From JAOUEA01 sp963797635 (GTDB lineage: Bacteria; Actinomycetota; UBA4738; HRBIN12), in assembly GCA_963797635.1 (NCBI GenBank), contig CAWCPZ010000013.1, forward strand, positions 5,640 through 69,639: DNA of 64,000 bases. Reading direction: 5' to 3'. Below are positions 1 through 9,131 of the stretch, in pieces (positions within the stretch are counted from its first letter, which is position 1; each line of letters starts with the position of its first letter). The notes below the pieces were generated by a model that had not been told where the DNA came from, searched no databases, and worked only from the letters and a program-made list of their open reading frames with translations. A program made the position numbers and the translations under genes.

Positions 1-1395
1 CCGTGTCCCACCCGGCCCACCTGCCCGGGCTGGCCCTTGCCGCAGTTGGGCGTGCCCCACACCACCCAGTCCTCGCGCCCGCCCACCGCGTCGCACGAGC
101 CCCAGAACTCCGGTGCGAGTCCGGTGTAGTTCGGGTTCTTGTAGAGCGTCGTCAGTTTGCCGTGCTCGATGCGCCACGCCATCTCGCACCCGAACTGGAA
201 GTTGATGCGCTTGTCGTCGATCGACCACGAGGTGTTCGTGGACATGAAGATGCCGTCGTCGGTGTCGCCGATGATCTCGGCCAGCGTGCCTTCCCGCGGT
301 TCGATCGAGATGTTCGTCATGCGGATCAGGGGCAGGTGGCTCCACCCATCGGCGCGGCTCGTGGCGTTGGAGGTCTGGCCCACCACCGGCGCCGTCTCCC
401 GGGAGGTCAGGAAGTTCTCGAACATGCCGTCGACGATGATCGGCGTGGACTGCGCCGGCACGCCTTCGTCGTCGAACCCGAACGTGCCCAGCCCGCCGGC
501 GAGCGTCGCGTCGGCGGTGATCGAGACCAGGTCGCTCGCGTAGCGAACCTTCCCCCGGTCGCCCGGGCGTGAGCCAGGACCCGCCCGCGTAGGCCTCCTC
601 CATGCCGAGCACGCGGTCGAGCTCGATGGGGTGGCCGATCGACTCGTGGATCTGCAGTTCCATCTGCCCGCTGTCCAGCACCAGGGTGGTGACCTCGCTG
701 GGACACTCGGGCGCGTTCAGCAGGTCGACGGCTTCCTGGCCGATGCGCTCGGCCTCCTCGATCAGCCCGAGCGTGCGGATGTGTTCGTAGCCCGCCGCCT
801 TGATGTGACCGCGGAACGAGTTGGGGTAGCTGCGGCGCTGCATGTCACCGTCGCCCACCGCGATGGCCTCGGTGCCGCCGCCCGAGTGCAGCACCACCTG
901 TTCGATCGCGGCCCCGTCGCTCGAGGCGAACCAGGTCGAGCGGCGGAAGAAGTCCAGTCCCGCCTCGGCGAACGTGAGGCCTTCGACCGACTGCATCCGC
1001 CGCGTGGCCTCCATCAGCAGCGCCACCTTCTCCTCCAGCGGCACCGTGAACGGGTCCTCCTGCATCGGGCCCTGCCAGCTGGCGACCGCGGGCTCCACGG
1101 GCGACAGCGTCACGGGCTCGCCGGGGAGCCGCTGCGCCGCCTTCGCGATCTCGACGGCGAGGACGGCCGTGCGCGTGATCTCCTCGGGTTCCAGGCGAGA
1201 GGTCGAGGCGAACCCCCACCGGCCGCCCACCAGCACGCGGATCCCGACCCCGGTGGAGATCGAACGGTCGATGCCGGCCATCTCCTGGTTGCGGACGGTG
1301 AGCGACTCGGTCTCGTCGGTGCCGGCGCGCGCATCGGCGAGATCGGCTCCTGCGGCCGTGGCGGCCTCGACCGCCATCTTCGCGACGTCCAGCAC
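1..1395 (-). CDS. tldD: TldD-family metallopeptidase (3' end off window, one frameshift)
   Basis: Catalytic-type subunit of the TldD/TldE (PmbA) peptidase pair, which degrades or matures peptides in the cytoplasm. The HExxxH zinc motif is visible as HESIGH at about residues 250-255, followed by the family's P-I-E-L-D-R stretch. The C-terminal part ends in a Gly-rich GQPGQVGRVGHG segment typical of the family, so only a few residues are missing at the window edge. The start is GTG at 1395, chosen because a strong GGAGGGAGG ribosome site lies just upstream. The frame changes by +1 near 565 (CCCGGGC context), and the protein reads on normally in the new frame. The partner TldE is not in the window. 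Confidence 0.85.
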   Translation of the reverse strand, partial: MLDVAKMAVEAATAAGADLADARAGTDETESLTVRNQEMAGIDRSISTGVGIRVLVGGRWGFASTSRLEPEEITRTAVLAVEIAKAAQRLPGEPVTLSPVEPAVASWQGPMQEDPFTVPLEEKVALLMEATRRMQSVEGLTFAEAGLDFFRRSTWFASSDGAAIEQVVLHSGGGTEAIAVGDGDMQRRSYPNSFRGHIKAAGYEHIRTLGLIEEAERIGQEAVDLLNAPECPSEVTTLVLDSGQMELQIHESIGHPIELDRVLGMEEAYAGGSWLTPGRPGEGSLRERPGLDHRRRDARRRAGHVRVRRRRRAGAVHADHRRRHVRELPDLPGDGAGGGPDLQRHEPRRWVEPPAPDPHDEHLDRTAGRHAGRDHRRHRRRHLHVHEHLVVDRRQAHQLPVRVRDGVAHRARQTDDALQEPELHRTRTGVLGLVRRGGRARGLGGVGHAQLRQGPARAGGPGGTR

Positions 1396-1563
1396 CCAGA
1401 TCCTCCCTCCGTCTGCCCGCGCGGGGCACCTGGTCCGCCTGCGCTGGTGCGCCTGAGGGGCCACAGGTCCCGGCGGAACCGGGGCATCGTACCCGGTGAC
1501 CGCGCGCATCCACGGGCCTACGGTGAACATGGAGAGCGAAGCGCCGAGGAAGAGGTGGGAACG

Positions 1564-1836
1564 ATGAAGGGTCCGAGGGTGGGCTACACGAACGAGCAGG
1601 CGGCCGCGGTGGCCGGCGAGATCGGATTGAACCTGGCCGAGGCGCCGTTCGACATCGACCAGTTCCGGCGGGGCATGGAGGTGGAACTCGAACACGGCGC
1701 CCGCGATCCGGTGACGAACGTCACGAACGACGATCCGCTGATCACCGGCAAGATCGCGTGGGCGCACCTTCGGGAGTTCCCCGACTACTACGACCGCCTC
1801 GCCGTGATGGAGGCCGAAGCGGAGGAGGAGCGATGA
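1564..1836 (+). CDS. DUF5661-like small protein
   Basis: Small acidic protein of 90 residues. The central stretch (FDIDQF, then GMEVELEHG, then VTNVTNDDPLITGKIAWAHL, then FPDYYDRL) matches what I recall of DUF5661, a family of unknown function. No membrane segment or signal is visible. The stop codon overlaps the start of the following flavodoxin gene (ATGA type overlap at 1833-1836), so the two are co-transcribed and perhaps functionally linked. Family assignment is from memory of the motif and could not be checked. Confidence 0.7.
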   Translation: MKGPRVGYTNEQAAAVAGEIGLNLAEAPFDIDQFRRGMEVELEHGARDPVTNVTNDDPLITGKIAWAHLREFPDYYDRLAVMEAEAEEER

Positions 1837-2317
1837 TCCTGGTGGCGTACGCGAGCAAGCACGGAGCGACCGAAGGCATCGCGCATGCGATCGCGAAGCG
1901 GCTGGACTACCGCGACCTCGATGCCCAGGCGCACACGGTCCACGAGCTCGAAGACGTGGGACGGCCGGAGGCCGTCGTGCTGGGCAGCGCCGTCTACGCC
2001 GGGTCGTGGATGAAGGACGCCGTCCGGTTCGCCGAAGCCCACGCCGAGGCGCTGGCCGACGTGCCGGTGTGGCTCTTCAGCAGCGGTCCGCTCGGCGAGG
2101 AGATCAAGGACGAGGAGGAACAGCCTCGCCAGCTCCCGGAGCTTCGGAGCTGCTCCATCCCCGCGAGCATCGTGTGTTCTTCGGCGCGCTCGATCGCGAG
2201 AAGCTGAGCTTCAGCGAGCGCATGATCGTGAAGGCGGTGAAGGCGCCGGACGGCGACTTCCGCGACTGGGACGCGATCAACGGCTGGGCCGACGAGATCG
2301 CCGACGAACTGCGCTGA
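1833..2317 (+). CDS. Flavodoxin domain protein (one frameshift)
   Basis: FMN-binding flavodoxin-like protein of about 160 residues. The N-terminus has the beta-strand and phosphate-loop pattern ILVAYASKHGATEGIA, and a second conserved loop reads VLGSAVYAGSWMKDA, as in menaquinone-dependent protoporphyrinogen oxidase (HemG)-like flavodoxins. The C-terminal segment FFGALDREKLSFSERMI is also typical of that group. A one-base loss in a G run near 2145 shifts the frame; restoring it gives ELRELLHPREHRVFFGALD. The start codon overlaps the DUF5661 stop. The electron partner cannot be told from context. Confidence 0.8.
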
Positions 2318-2393
2318 ACCGCCCGGTTGGTCCCTGGCGGGCTCCCGGTGGGATGATGCGCCCCATCACGCATCCGAGCCGAAGGAGTTCCTG

Positions 2394-2768
2394 ATGCCCG
2401 TCGAGCGCGCCGCCGACCACCCCACGTTCGAACTCGGTGGCAACACGATCACCAGCCTCGCCGCTCCCGCCCGTGGCGCCGACGAGGCGGCGTTGTTCCG
2501 CATCGACGTGCCGGGCGGTGGCGGACTGCCGGCCCACCATCACGACCATCTCGACGTCTTCACGGTGGAGCGGGGAGGCGGCACGTTCCACATCGGCGAG
2601 GAGACCTTCGAACTCACCGCGGGTGATTCGGTGGTCGTGCCGATCGGGGAGGTCCACTACCTGGTGGCCGGGCCCGAAGGCGCATCGATGGTCGTGACGA
2701 TGCTCGCCGGAACCACGCTCGTTCGCGCCGACGACGGCGTCGAGCTCGTCCCACCCTGGGTGAGCTGA
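2394..2768 (+). CDS. Cupin-domain protein
   Basis: Single-domain cupin of 124 residues. The metal-binding motif 1 is visible as PAHHHDHLDVFTVERG (about residues 44-59), and motif 2 lies in the GDSVVVPIGEVHYL segment (about residues 77-90), with His and Glu/Asp positions that could bind a metal. Such small cupins may be dioxygenases, isomerases or ligand-binding proteins; the sequence does not say which. AAGGAG sits 5 nt before the ATG. The next gene starts 2 nt after the stop, so they probably form an operon. Confidence 0.85.
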   Translation: MPVERAADHPTFELGGNTITSLAAPARGADEAALFRIDVPGGGGLPAHHHDHLDVFTVERGGGTFHIGEETFELTAGDSVVVPIGEVHYLVAGPEGASMVVTMLAGTTLVRADDGVELVPPWVS

Positions 2769-2770
2769 TC

Positions 2771-3966
2771 GTGGCCGGGTTCTACGTCGCCGACGTCACG
2801 GTGTTCGACGGCGCGAAGGTCCGCCGTCGCCACGGTGTCCTGGTGCAGGAAGGCCGCATCGCGTGGGTGGGTCCGCATGCCCGTGCGCCGCGGGAGGCCA
2901 AGGCCGCGCGTGCGGTCGACGGCGCCGGCAGGACCCTGACGCCCGGCCTGATCGATTGCCACGTCCACCTGTGCTTCGACGGGATCGGTGACTTCGCCGG
3001 CGACGCGGCGCGGCTGAACGCCTCGCCGATGCTGGCGCCGATCAAGGCGGTCCGCAACGCCGCCAAGCACCTGGCCCGAGGGGTGACCACCGTGCGCGAC
3101 CTCGGAGGGATCGGGACCTGCGAGCTCGCCTCGGCGATCGAGGACGGGGTCGTGCCGGGGCCGCGGGTCGTCGCGGCCGGCCGCGCACTCACCGTCACCG
3201 GTGGTCACGGCCACAACGTCGCCTTCGCCCGCCAGGTGGACGGCGCCGACGCCGTGCGCAAGGCCGTCCGCGAGGAGATCCGCGCCGGGCGCCGCCGCGA
3301 TCAAGGTGGTGGCCACCGGCGGCGTGCTCACCCCCGGGATCGGCGCCACGTTCACCGCGTTCACGCCCGAGGAGCTGGACGCCGCGGTCGACGAAGCCCA
3401 CAAGTGGAACCGGGGCGTCGCCGCGCACGCGATCGGCGCCGAGGGCGTCACCCAGTCGGTCACCGCCGGGGTCGATTCCGTGGAGCACTGCGTGCAGCTC
3501 ACGACGGCGTCGGCCCGCCGCATGGCCGAACGCGGCACCTTCCGAGGGCCCACCCTGTGCGCGGCCTTCGGCATGATCGAGAACCCCGAGGGCACGCCCG
3601 GCCTATGCCCTGGAGAAGATCAGCTCGGTGATCGACGACGCCGAGCGCAGCAACGGCGTGGCGCTCCGCGCGAAGGTTCGCCACGTGTGCAGCACCGACG
3701 CGGGCACCCCCTTCAACGAACACGGCAACGCGCCGCTGGAGCTCCAGCGGATGGTGGCCTGGGGCATGGCGCCGCTCGACGCGATGATCGCGGGGACCGC
3801 CAACGGTGCCGAGCTCCTGCGGGTGCCCGACATCGGCTCGGTCGCCGAAGGCATGCGCGCCGACCTCGCGCTCTACGATGCGAACCCCGCCGAGGACATC
3901 GAGGCGCTCGATGCGCCACGGACCGTCTGGAAGGACGGGCTCGTGGTGGCAGGTCGTCGCTGCTAG
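2771..3966 (+). CDS. Metal-dependent amidohydrolase (two frameshifts)
   Basis: Amidohydrolase-superfamily enzyme of the imidazolonepropionase/prolidase-like type, about 397 residues. The HxH metal motif appears in GLIDCHVHLCFDG (about residues 59-71), the later metal ligands in KVVATGGVLTPG, HAIGAEGV and VEHC, and the catalytic Asp in CSTDAGTPF. The C-terminus has the usual strand IGSVAEGMRADLALYD that closes the small beta domain. The start is GTG 2 nt after the cupin stop. Frame shifts of +1 occur near 3290 and near 3603, both in G/C runs; between them the protein is fully conserved. The substrate is unknown; the family includes dipeptidases and lactonases. Confidence 0.85.
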
Positions 3967-3975
3967 CGCAGAGCC

Positions 3976-4474
3976 ATGAGCTTCCGTGACGAGATCCTGG
4001 CGGCGAACGCCCGATTCGCCTCGCGCCTGCCCACGCTCGATCGTGCGGCGCGCCCCACGCGCGCGATCGCGGTGCTGGCGTGCATGGATGCCCGGTTGCG
4101 ACCCGAGGAGGCCCTGGGCCTGGAGCTCGGCGAAGCCCACGTGATCCGCAACGCCGGCGGCCGCGCCAGCGACGATGCGATCCGATCCCTCGCGCTCTCC
4201 TCGCACGTGTTGGGCACCCGCGCGTTCGCGGTGATCCATCACACCGATTGCGGCCTGCTCGGGACCACGAACGACGAACTCCACGGCCGCATCGCCGAGA
4301 CCACCGGCGCCGACGTGCGGGCGATCGACTTCCTGCCCTTCGACGACGCGACGCAGGCCCTGGCCGAGGACGTGGAACGGATCCGCGACGTCGCCGTTCA
4401 TCGATGACGAGGTCGAGGTGCTCGGGTTGCGCTACGACGTCCGGACCGGCGCGATCGAGGTCGTCGTCCCCTAG
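3976..4474 (+). CDS. Beta-carbonic anhydrase (one frameshift)
   Basis: Beta-class carbonic anhydrase interconverting CO2 and bicarbonate, about 165 residues. Zinc and catalytic residues are visible: Cys36 and Asp38 in ACMDARLRPEEALGL, and His-x-x-Cys in the segment IHHTDCGLLG near residues 88-93. The length and motif spacing resemble the short mycobacterial Rv1284-type enzymes. The frame slips by one base near 4390, after which DDEVEVLGLRYDVRTG gives the normal last strand. The stop overlaps the convergent MarR gene's stop by 4 nt. Confidence 0.88.
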
Positions 4475-4926
4475 CGTTCGCGTTCGAGGGCCCGCTCCAG
4501 GGCATCCACGCCGCGGCCGAGCGCGGTGAGCTCCCGCTGGGGGAGGGTCCGCAGCAGATCGGAGAAGGCGGCCACCCTGCGCCGGCGCCCTTCGGTGAGC
4601 GCCGCCGTCCCGGCGTCCGTGGCACGCACCCGGACCGCTCGAGCATCGTCGGGGTCGGGTTCACGCGCCACGTAGCCGTCGCGCTGCAGGCCGTCGACCA
4701 GCCGGGTCATCGTCGGGGGTTCGACCTGTTCTGCGTGTGCCAGCTCGCCGATCCGCATGGGACCGGCGAACACCAGGACCGAGAGCACGGAGAGGCGCGG
4801 GGCAGAGATGCCCAGCGCCTCATCCTCCACGCGCAGGCGACGCAACAGGTGGATCGCAGCCGAATGGAGCCGGTCGGCGACCGCGTCCACCTCTCGCGCT
4901 GGGGAAGTCCGCCGAGGCGTGGTCAT
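4471..4926 (-). CDS. MarR-family transcriptional regulator
   Basis: Winged-helix MarR-type repressor of 151 residues. The recognition region reads MRIGELAHAEQVEPPTMTRL and is followed by the wing YVAREPDPDDARAVRV with the usual Asp-Arg pair. Flanking helices would form the dimer. The start is the in-frame ATG at 4926; an upstream ATG at 4943 is out of frame. It is transcribed away from an ankyrin-repeat gene, with a 23-bp dyad between them, so it probably controls both itself and that gene. The ligand is unknown. Confidence 0.87.
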   Translation of the reverse strand: MTTPRRTSPAREVDAVADRLHSAAIHLLRRLRVEDEALGISAPRLSVLSVLVFAGPMRIGELAHAEQVEPPTMTRLVDGLQRDGYVAREPDPDDARAVRVRATDAGTAALTEGRRRRVAAFSDLLRTLPQRELTALGRGVDALERALERER

Positions 4927-4927
4927 C

Positions 4928-4965
4928 TTGCTTCGTCCGTCATATTTAGTTAGGCTACGCAAATA
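4928..4965 (+). promoter_or_regulatory. Promoter of the ankyrin gene overlapped by a MarR-type operator dyad
   Basis: TTGCTT (4928-4933), a 17-nt spacer and TAGGCT (4951-4956) form a sigma70-like promoter reading right. Centred on the -10 is a dyad at 4943-4965 of the form TATTT-N3-TAG-N-CTA-N3-AAATA, with every specified base matched in the other half. It is the only AT-rich spot in the region. Position between the divergent MarR and ankyrin genes makes it a likely repressor site; binding is inferred. Confidence 0.7.
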
Positions 4966-4984
4966 CAACCACGGGAGGCAAACC

Positions 4985-5641
4985 GTGACAAGCACATCGG
5001 CCGACCTCTTCGAGGCGATCGAGCAGGGCGACACCTCGCGGGTGCGGACGATCCTGGCCGCCGAGCCGACGCTGGCGGGGACGCGGGATCGCGAAGGGGT
5101 CTCGGCGTTGATGCGGGCGCGCTACCGGATGGACAAGGACCTCATCCAGGCGGTGCACGAGCACGTGGACGAACTCGACATCTTCGAGGCGTCGACCTTC
5201 GGCGATCTGGACCGGCTCACCGAGCTGCTGGCCTACGACCCGGCCTCGGTGGTGGAACGCTCGGGTGACGGGTTCACCGCGTTGCACTTCGCCGCCTTCT
5301 TCGGTGGCCCGGAGGTCACCTCGTTCCTGGTGACGCGCGGCTCGCAGGTGGACGCGCACGGCACCGGCTGGATGACCGGGACGCCGCTGCACAGCGCGGC
5401 GAGCAGCGACCACGTCGACGTGGCCCGGGTGCTGCTGGACGCGGGCGCTTCACCGGACGAACGTCAGTCGGGCGGCTGGACACCGTTGCACGCCGCCGCC
5501 CACAACGGGAGCGCGGCGATGGTGACGCTCCTGCTGGAGGCCGGCGCCGACCCAACGCTCACGAACGACGACGGCCGAACGGCGTTGGATCTGGCCACCG
5601 AACGGGGAGAGCCCGCGACGATCGCCCTCCTCGGCGGCTGA
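4985..5641 (+). CDS. Ankyrin-repeat protein
   Basis: Protein of 218 residues made mostly of ankyrin repeats. At least four are recognisable by GFTALHFAAFFGG, GTPLHSAASSDHVDVARVLL, GWTPLHAAAHNGSAAMVTLL and DDGRTALDLATERGE, each followed by a Gly-Ala-x-Pro or similar turn. There is no signal peptide or membrane helix, so it is likely a cytoplasmic protein-binding scaffold. The start is GTG at 4985 with GGGAGG upstream. It faces a MarR gene and its promoter carries a dyad, so MarR control is likely. The partner protein is unknown. Confidence 0.88.
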   Translation: MTSTSADLFEAIEQGDTSRVRTILAAEPTLAGTRDREGVSALMRARYRMDKDLIQAVHEHVDELDIFEASTFGDLDRLTELLAYDPASVVERSGDGFTALHFAAFFGGPEVTSFLVTRGSQVDAHGTGWMTGTPLHSAASSDHVDVARVLLDAGASPDERQSGGWTPLHAAAHNGSAAMVTLLLEAGADPTLTNDDGRTALDLATERGEPATIALLGG

Positions 5642-5651
5642 GCCCGGCCGA

Positions 5652-6732
5652 TCAGGCCGCGTACGGCGAGAACGCGTAGTCCTGCGCCACGGAGTCGCAG
5701 GGGTTGCCGCGGCCGAACGTGATCCGACCGTCGGTGACGTCGGCGATGCACCAGAACACGGTCTTGGATCGCCTCACCGTCGCCGGGCTCCGGATGGCGA
5801 CAGATCGAGTCGGGCGCGCCCTCGTGGTCGGACAAGACGGTGCGCAGGGTGGTCTCGGTGATCGATGCGGGCGGCTGTTCGGCGAGCAGGGTCCGGGCAC
5901 GTTCGAACCGCACCGCCGAACGCTTCGCGTAGTCGGGGTCGCCTTCGAACGGCAGCATGCGATCGCACACGTAGTGGTTCGTATGGGCGAGGTGTCCGGC
6001 AGCGTCCAGCCCGGTGACCTCGGCGTCGGTGGCGCTGCCCTCGACGTTGGCCACGCCGCCGTCGGCGCTCGTCAACACGTTGTTGTAGCTGGAGGCGCGG
6101 TCGGGTCGCAGCGCCATCGCCACCATCTCGTCCAGGGTGCGGGCGCGCATCATCTCGAGCACCTGATGGGACCGTGAGATCCCGACCTGCTCGTCGTTGG
6201 GGGAGAGCTCGTTGCCGGTGAGCGAGAGACCGGCGCTGTTCCAGCCGACGGAGAGCCAGGGGATGCCCCCCAGTTGGAAGATCGTGGGGTCGCCGGTCAC
6301 CCGCTTCTCGATCGCGACGATCTGGTCCTCCATCGCCGGGCCGAGGTCGTTGGTGTGTCCCACCAGGAGGTGGCCGTTCGCCGTGGCGGTGGGCCCGGCC
6401 ACGACGTCGCTGCATCGGCCCTGGGTCACGCGCTCACGCGGTTCGTACCAGATCTCCTCCATCGAACACGCGAAGAACGCGAGCGGATCGACGCCGGCGC
6501 CCTCGGCGCACCCGTCGAGCTCATCGATCAACCAGGGGAGCCGCTCGCGCGTGAGGTCACGGTAGCCGGCGGCGAGTTCGAGCTGCTGATCGCGGGAGCG
6601 AGCGGCGGGCAGGTCGTCGAACGCGGTGGCCAGCTCGTCCTGGATGCGGTCGCGGCCCATCTCGCCCAGCTGGCGTCCCACCTCGCGGTGCGAGCCCTCG
6701 ACGCGCAGGATGTCGATCGTCGGCGGTGTCAT
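5652..6732 (-). CDS. C45-type acyltransferase/hydrolase (Ntn-hydrolase fold, one frameshift)
   Basis: Relative of isopenicillin-N acyltransferase and other C45 autoproteolytic enzymes, about 360 residues. These proenzymes cleave themselves before a Cys that then becomes the N-terminal nucleophile. Here that Cys is residue 107 in TQGRCSDVVAGP, followed by the usual GHLLVGHTNDLGP and by GNELSPNDEQVG further on. A frame slip near 5765 separates the last 40 residues, which end in GRITFGRGNPCDSVAQDYAF. The start codon lies 6 nt after a TACCAT hexamer, so it is probably leaderless. The substrate is not apparent. Confidence 0.82.
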
Positions 6733-6738
6733 GGTCCG

Positions 6739-6744
6739 ATGGTA
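6739..6744 (-). promoter_or_regulatory. Leaderless-type -10 (TACCAT), C45 gene
   Basis: TACCAT read on the minus strand lies exactly 6 nt before the ATG at 6732. This fits the recurring TANNNT-N6/7-start pattern of the window. Confidence 0.6.
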
Positions 6745-6759
6745 GCGGTGCCGATGTCC

Positions 6760-7698
6760 CTAGGGCAGCGGCGGCATCGGCGGGGTCTCGCCCGCCGTCA
6801 CGGCCGGAGCCATCACCGCGGGACGGGGCCTGTCGTGACCGGTCCGCCACGCCGCCACCACGATCGCGCCGAATCCCCACACCGTGGCCGCGGCGAACAG
6901 CGTGCCGCCCAGGACCGGCACGAGCGCCAGCACGCGCAGGATGACCCACCCCAGCAGGAACGCCACGACGAGCCTCCGTGGCTCCTTCAGCAGCAGCCGG
7001 CCCAGCGCGAGGGCGCCGGCGGTGTAGGCGACCGAGTAGAGCAGCACCATGCCCGTGAGCAAGGCCACCCCGAACAATCCGCCCACGATCGTGACGAGCA
7101 TGATCACCCCGACGATCGGGATGCCCAGGAACAGCATGAACCCGAACCCGATCGAGCCGCCCACCGCGGTCCTGGCGGCGTTGGCGACGGCCTCGCCTCC
7201 CCGCGGGAAGAACCCGAACCACAACAGGCCGAACAGCAGGGACGAGATCGAAGCCGCGAGCCAGAACGCCACCCGGCCGAAGACCAGCAGGCCGTCGGTG
7301 CGCAGCCCGTTGCGCTGCACATCGCCGCCCACCTCGCCGTCCAGGGCGGGTTCCAGCCGGGACATGACGTTGCCGGTCACGGATCCGGTCGCCGCCACGG
7401 TGACGCGGCCGTTGAGCGCGATGACGTCGCCGCTCACATCACCGTTGACGACGACGTCGCCGTTGAGCGCTACCGCGTTCCCGCTGACGTTCCCATCGAT
7501 CGTGGCGTCACCGTCGAAGATGATCGCGTCTTCGACCGTGGTGCCGGCCTCGACGGTGAGATGCCCGGTGAGCACGATGTAGGGCTCGGCCGACTCGTCG
7601 GTCGGGTCGAGGGTCTGGGCCGATGCTGCGGCGACGCCGAGGGCGAGGGTCGCTCCCAGCACCACCGCGAGGCTCGTGATCCGTGTGCTTCGTCGCAT
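6760..7698 (-). CDS. Bactofilin-like repeat protein with membrane domain
   Basis: Exported protein of 312 residues. Residues 1-28 are a signal peptide ending in an Ala-rich stretch. Next come about 90 residues of parallel beta-helix-like repeats (DGDATIDGNVSGNAVALNGD, then VVVNGDVSGDVIALNGRV and so on), as in polymer-forming bactofilin (DUF583) domains. The C-terminal half holds four or five hydrophobic segments (for example LLFGLLWFGFF and IPIVGVIMLVTIVGG), then a Pro-rich tail. The start is set by GGAGG before the ATG at 7698. It lies 20 nt after the aminotransferase gene and is probably co-transcribed. The role may be envelope-associated; this is inference. Confidence 0.75.
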   Translation of the reverse strand: MRRSTRITSLAVVLGATLALGVAAASAQTLDPTDESAEPYIVLTGHLTVEAGTTVEDAIIFDGDATIDGNVSGNAVALNGDVVVNGDVSGDVIALNGRVTVAATGSVTGNVMSRLEPALDGEVGGDVQRNGLRTDGLLVFGRVAFWLAASISSLLFGLLWFGFFPRGGEAVANAARTAVGGSIGFGFMLFLGIPIVGVIMLVTIVGGLFGVALLTGMVLLYSVAYTAGALALGRLLLKEPRRLVVAFLLGWVILRVLALVPVLGGTLFAAATVWGFGAIVVAAWRTGHDRPRPAVMAPAVTAGETPPMPPLP

Positions 7699-7718
7699 GC
7701 GGGCACCTCCAAGGTTGG

Positions 7719-9089
7719 TCAAGCGGTGAGTTCAGCGACCAGGTCGGAGAACGCGCCGATGTAGGCGTCGACGTCCTCCGCCGTGGCGGGCACGGCGCAC
7801 GTCGGCCCGGCGCCGACGATCGCGTCCCAGATGCCCCGGTTCGCGAAGTAGACGCGCATCAGACGCCGGAGCGGTACGTCGAAGGTCTCGCGAGCCTCCA
7901 GCGCGTTGCGCGGCATCCGCTCGGCGAACGTGACCCCGCTCCGTGGCCAGAACCGGTGGGCGGTCCACGGCAGGCCGGCCTTGTCGATCGTGGCCTCGAT
8001 GCCGTCGGCGAGCTGGGTGCCCAGCACGTGGGTGTGGGCGTACGCCTGGTCGGTGAGCACCTCGCCCATCGTGGCGCGGGCCGACGCCATCTGCAGCGGG
8101 TTGCCGAACAGGGTGCCGCCGGTGGCCACGGACGGCTTCTCGTCATCGCGCCCGCTGGGGCGTTCGAGGACGTCGGCCACGGCCTCGGTCATGCCGTACG
8201 TGCCCATCGGGATGCCGCCGGCCAGCGACTTGCCCGCCGACACGATGTCGGGCTCGAGTCCCCACATGCGGGTCAGGCCACCGGGGCCGACGACCTGCGT
8301 GTGCGTCTCGTCGTAGGCGAGCAGGGTGCCGGTCTCGCGGGTGATCGCGCGGAGCTCGGCGTGGAAGTCCTCGACCGGCAGCTGCAGACCGATCTCGTTC
8401 GTGAGGACGGGCTCGGTGAGCACGATCGCGATCTCGCGCGTCTCCAAGGCCGCCCGCAGCGCCTCGACGTCGTTGAACTGCACGATCGTGGTCTTCGACG
8501 TGACGTCGCGCGGCAGGCCCACCTCGCCGGGGACGAGATGTCCGTCCTCCAGCTCCACCAGGGTCTCGTCGAAATGCCCGTGGTACTTGCCGTCGAACAG
8601 CAGCACCCGGTCCCGCCCGGTGATGGTTCGAGCCACACGGATCGCCTCGGTGTTGGCGTGGGTCGCCGACAGCGTGAACTGCCACTTCGGCAGGCCGAAC
8701 CGGCGCTGCAGCTCCTGAGCCACCCAGATCGAGTCCTCGCTCGGCAGCAGGAACTGGCTCCCGGCGGCCATGCGCTTCGCCACGGCCTCCACCACGGGTT
8801 CGGGCGCGTAGCCGCCGAACATGGACATGTCGGCGATGTTGAAGTCGGCGTAGTCGTTGCCGTCCACGTCGCGGAAATGCCCGCCCTTGCCCTCGGCGAC
8901 GAACAGCGGAGGGTGGTCGTAGGAGGTGCGGAGCCACGACATCGGGACACCGTTCGGCATCACCGCCTTCGCCTGGTTCCAGCGTTCGATCGATCCGGCG
9001 TGGCTGCCGATGAAGGCGGCGTCCTCGCGTTCCTTGAGCTCGGCGAGCTTGCGGCGGTCGATGCCCGGTGCGACGGCGGTCTCGGTCAT
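7719..9089 (-). CDS. Class III PLP-dependent aminotransferase (glutamate-1-semialdehyde aminomutase-like)
   Basis: Cytoplasmic class III aminotransferase of 456 residues, resembling glutamate-1-semialdehyde 2,1-aminomutase and its amino-acid transaminase relatives. The PLP lysine is Lys287 in SAGKSLAGGIPMGTYG, and the PLP-binding Asp sits in LLAYDETHTQ. Other conserved pieces are GGHFRDVDGNDYADFN, RVLLFDGKYHGHFDE and TGGTLFGNPLQMASA. The motif GGTLFGNPL in place of the usual aminomutase loop suggests a transaminase of different specificity, so I do not call it hemL. The gene just downstream is the bactofilin-like one. Confidence 0.82.
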   Translation of the reverse strand: MTETAVAPGIDRRKLAELKEREDAAFIGSHAGSIERWNQAKAVMPNGVPMSWLRTSYDHPPLFVAEGKGGHFRDVDGNDYADFNIADMSMFGGYAPEPVVEAVAKRMAAGSQFLLPSEDSIWVAQELQRRFGLPKWQFTLSATHANTEAIRVARTITGRDRVLLFDGKYHGHFDETLVELEDGHLVPGEVGLPRDVTSKTTIVQFNDVEALRAALETREIAIVLTEPVLTNEIGLQLPVEDFHAELRAITRETGTLLAYDETHTQVVGPGGLTRMWGLEPDIVSAGKSLAGGIPMGTYGMTEAVADVLERPSGRDDEKPSVATGGTLFGNPLQMASARATMGEVLTDQAYAHTHVLGTQLADGIEATIDKAGLPWTAHRFWPRSGVTFAERMPRNALEARETFDVPLRRLMRVYFANRGIWDAIVGAGPTCAVPATAEDVDAYIGAFSDLVAELTA

Positions 9090-9131
9090 GCCACTAGGTC
9101 TATCAGTCGTTCCGTCGCCTGGCCAACGGAC

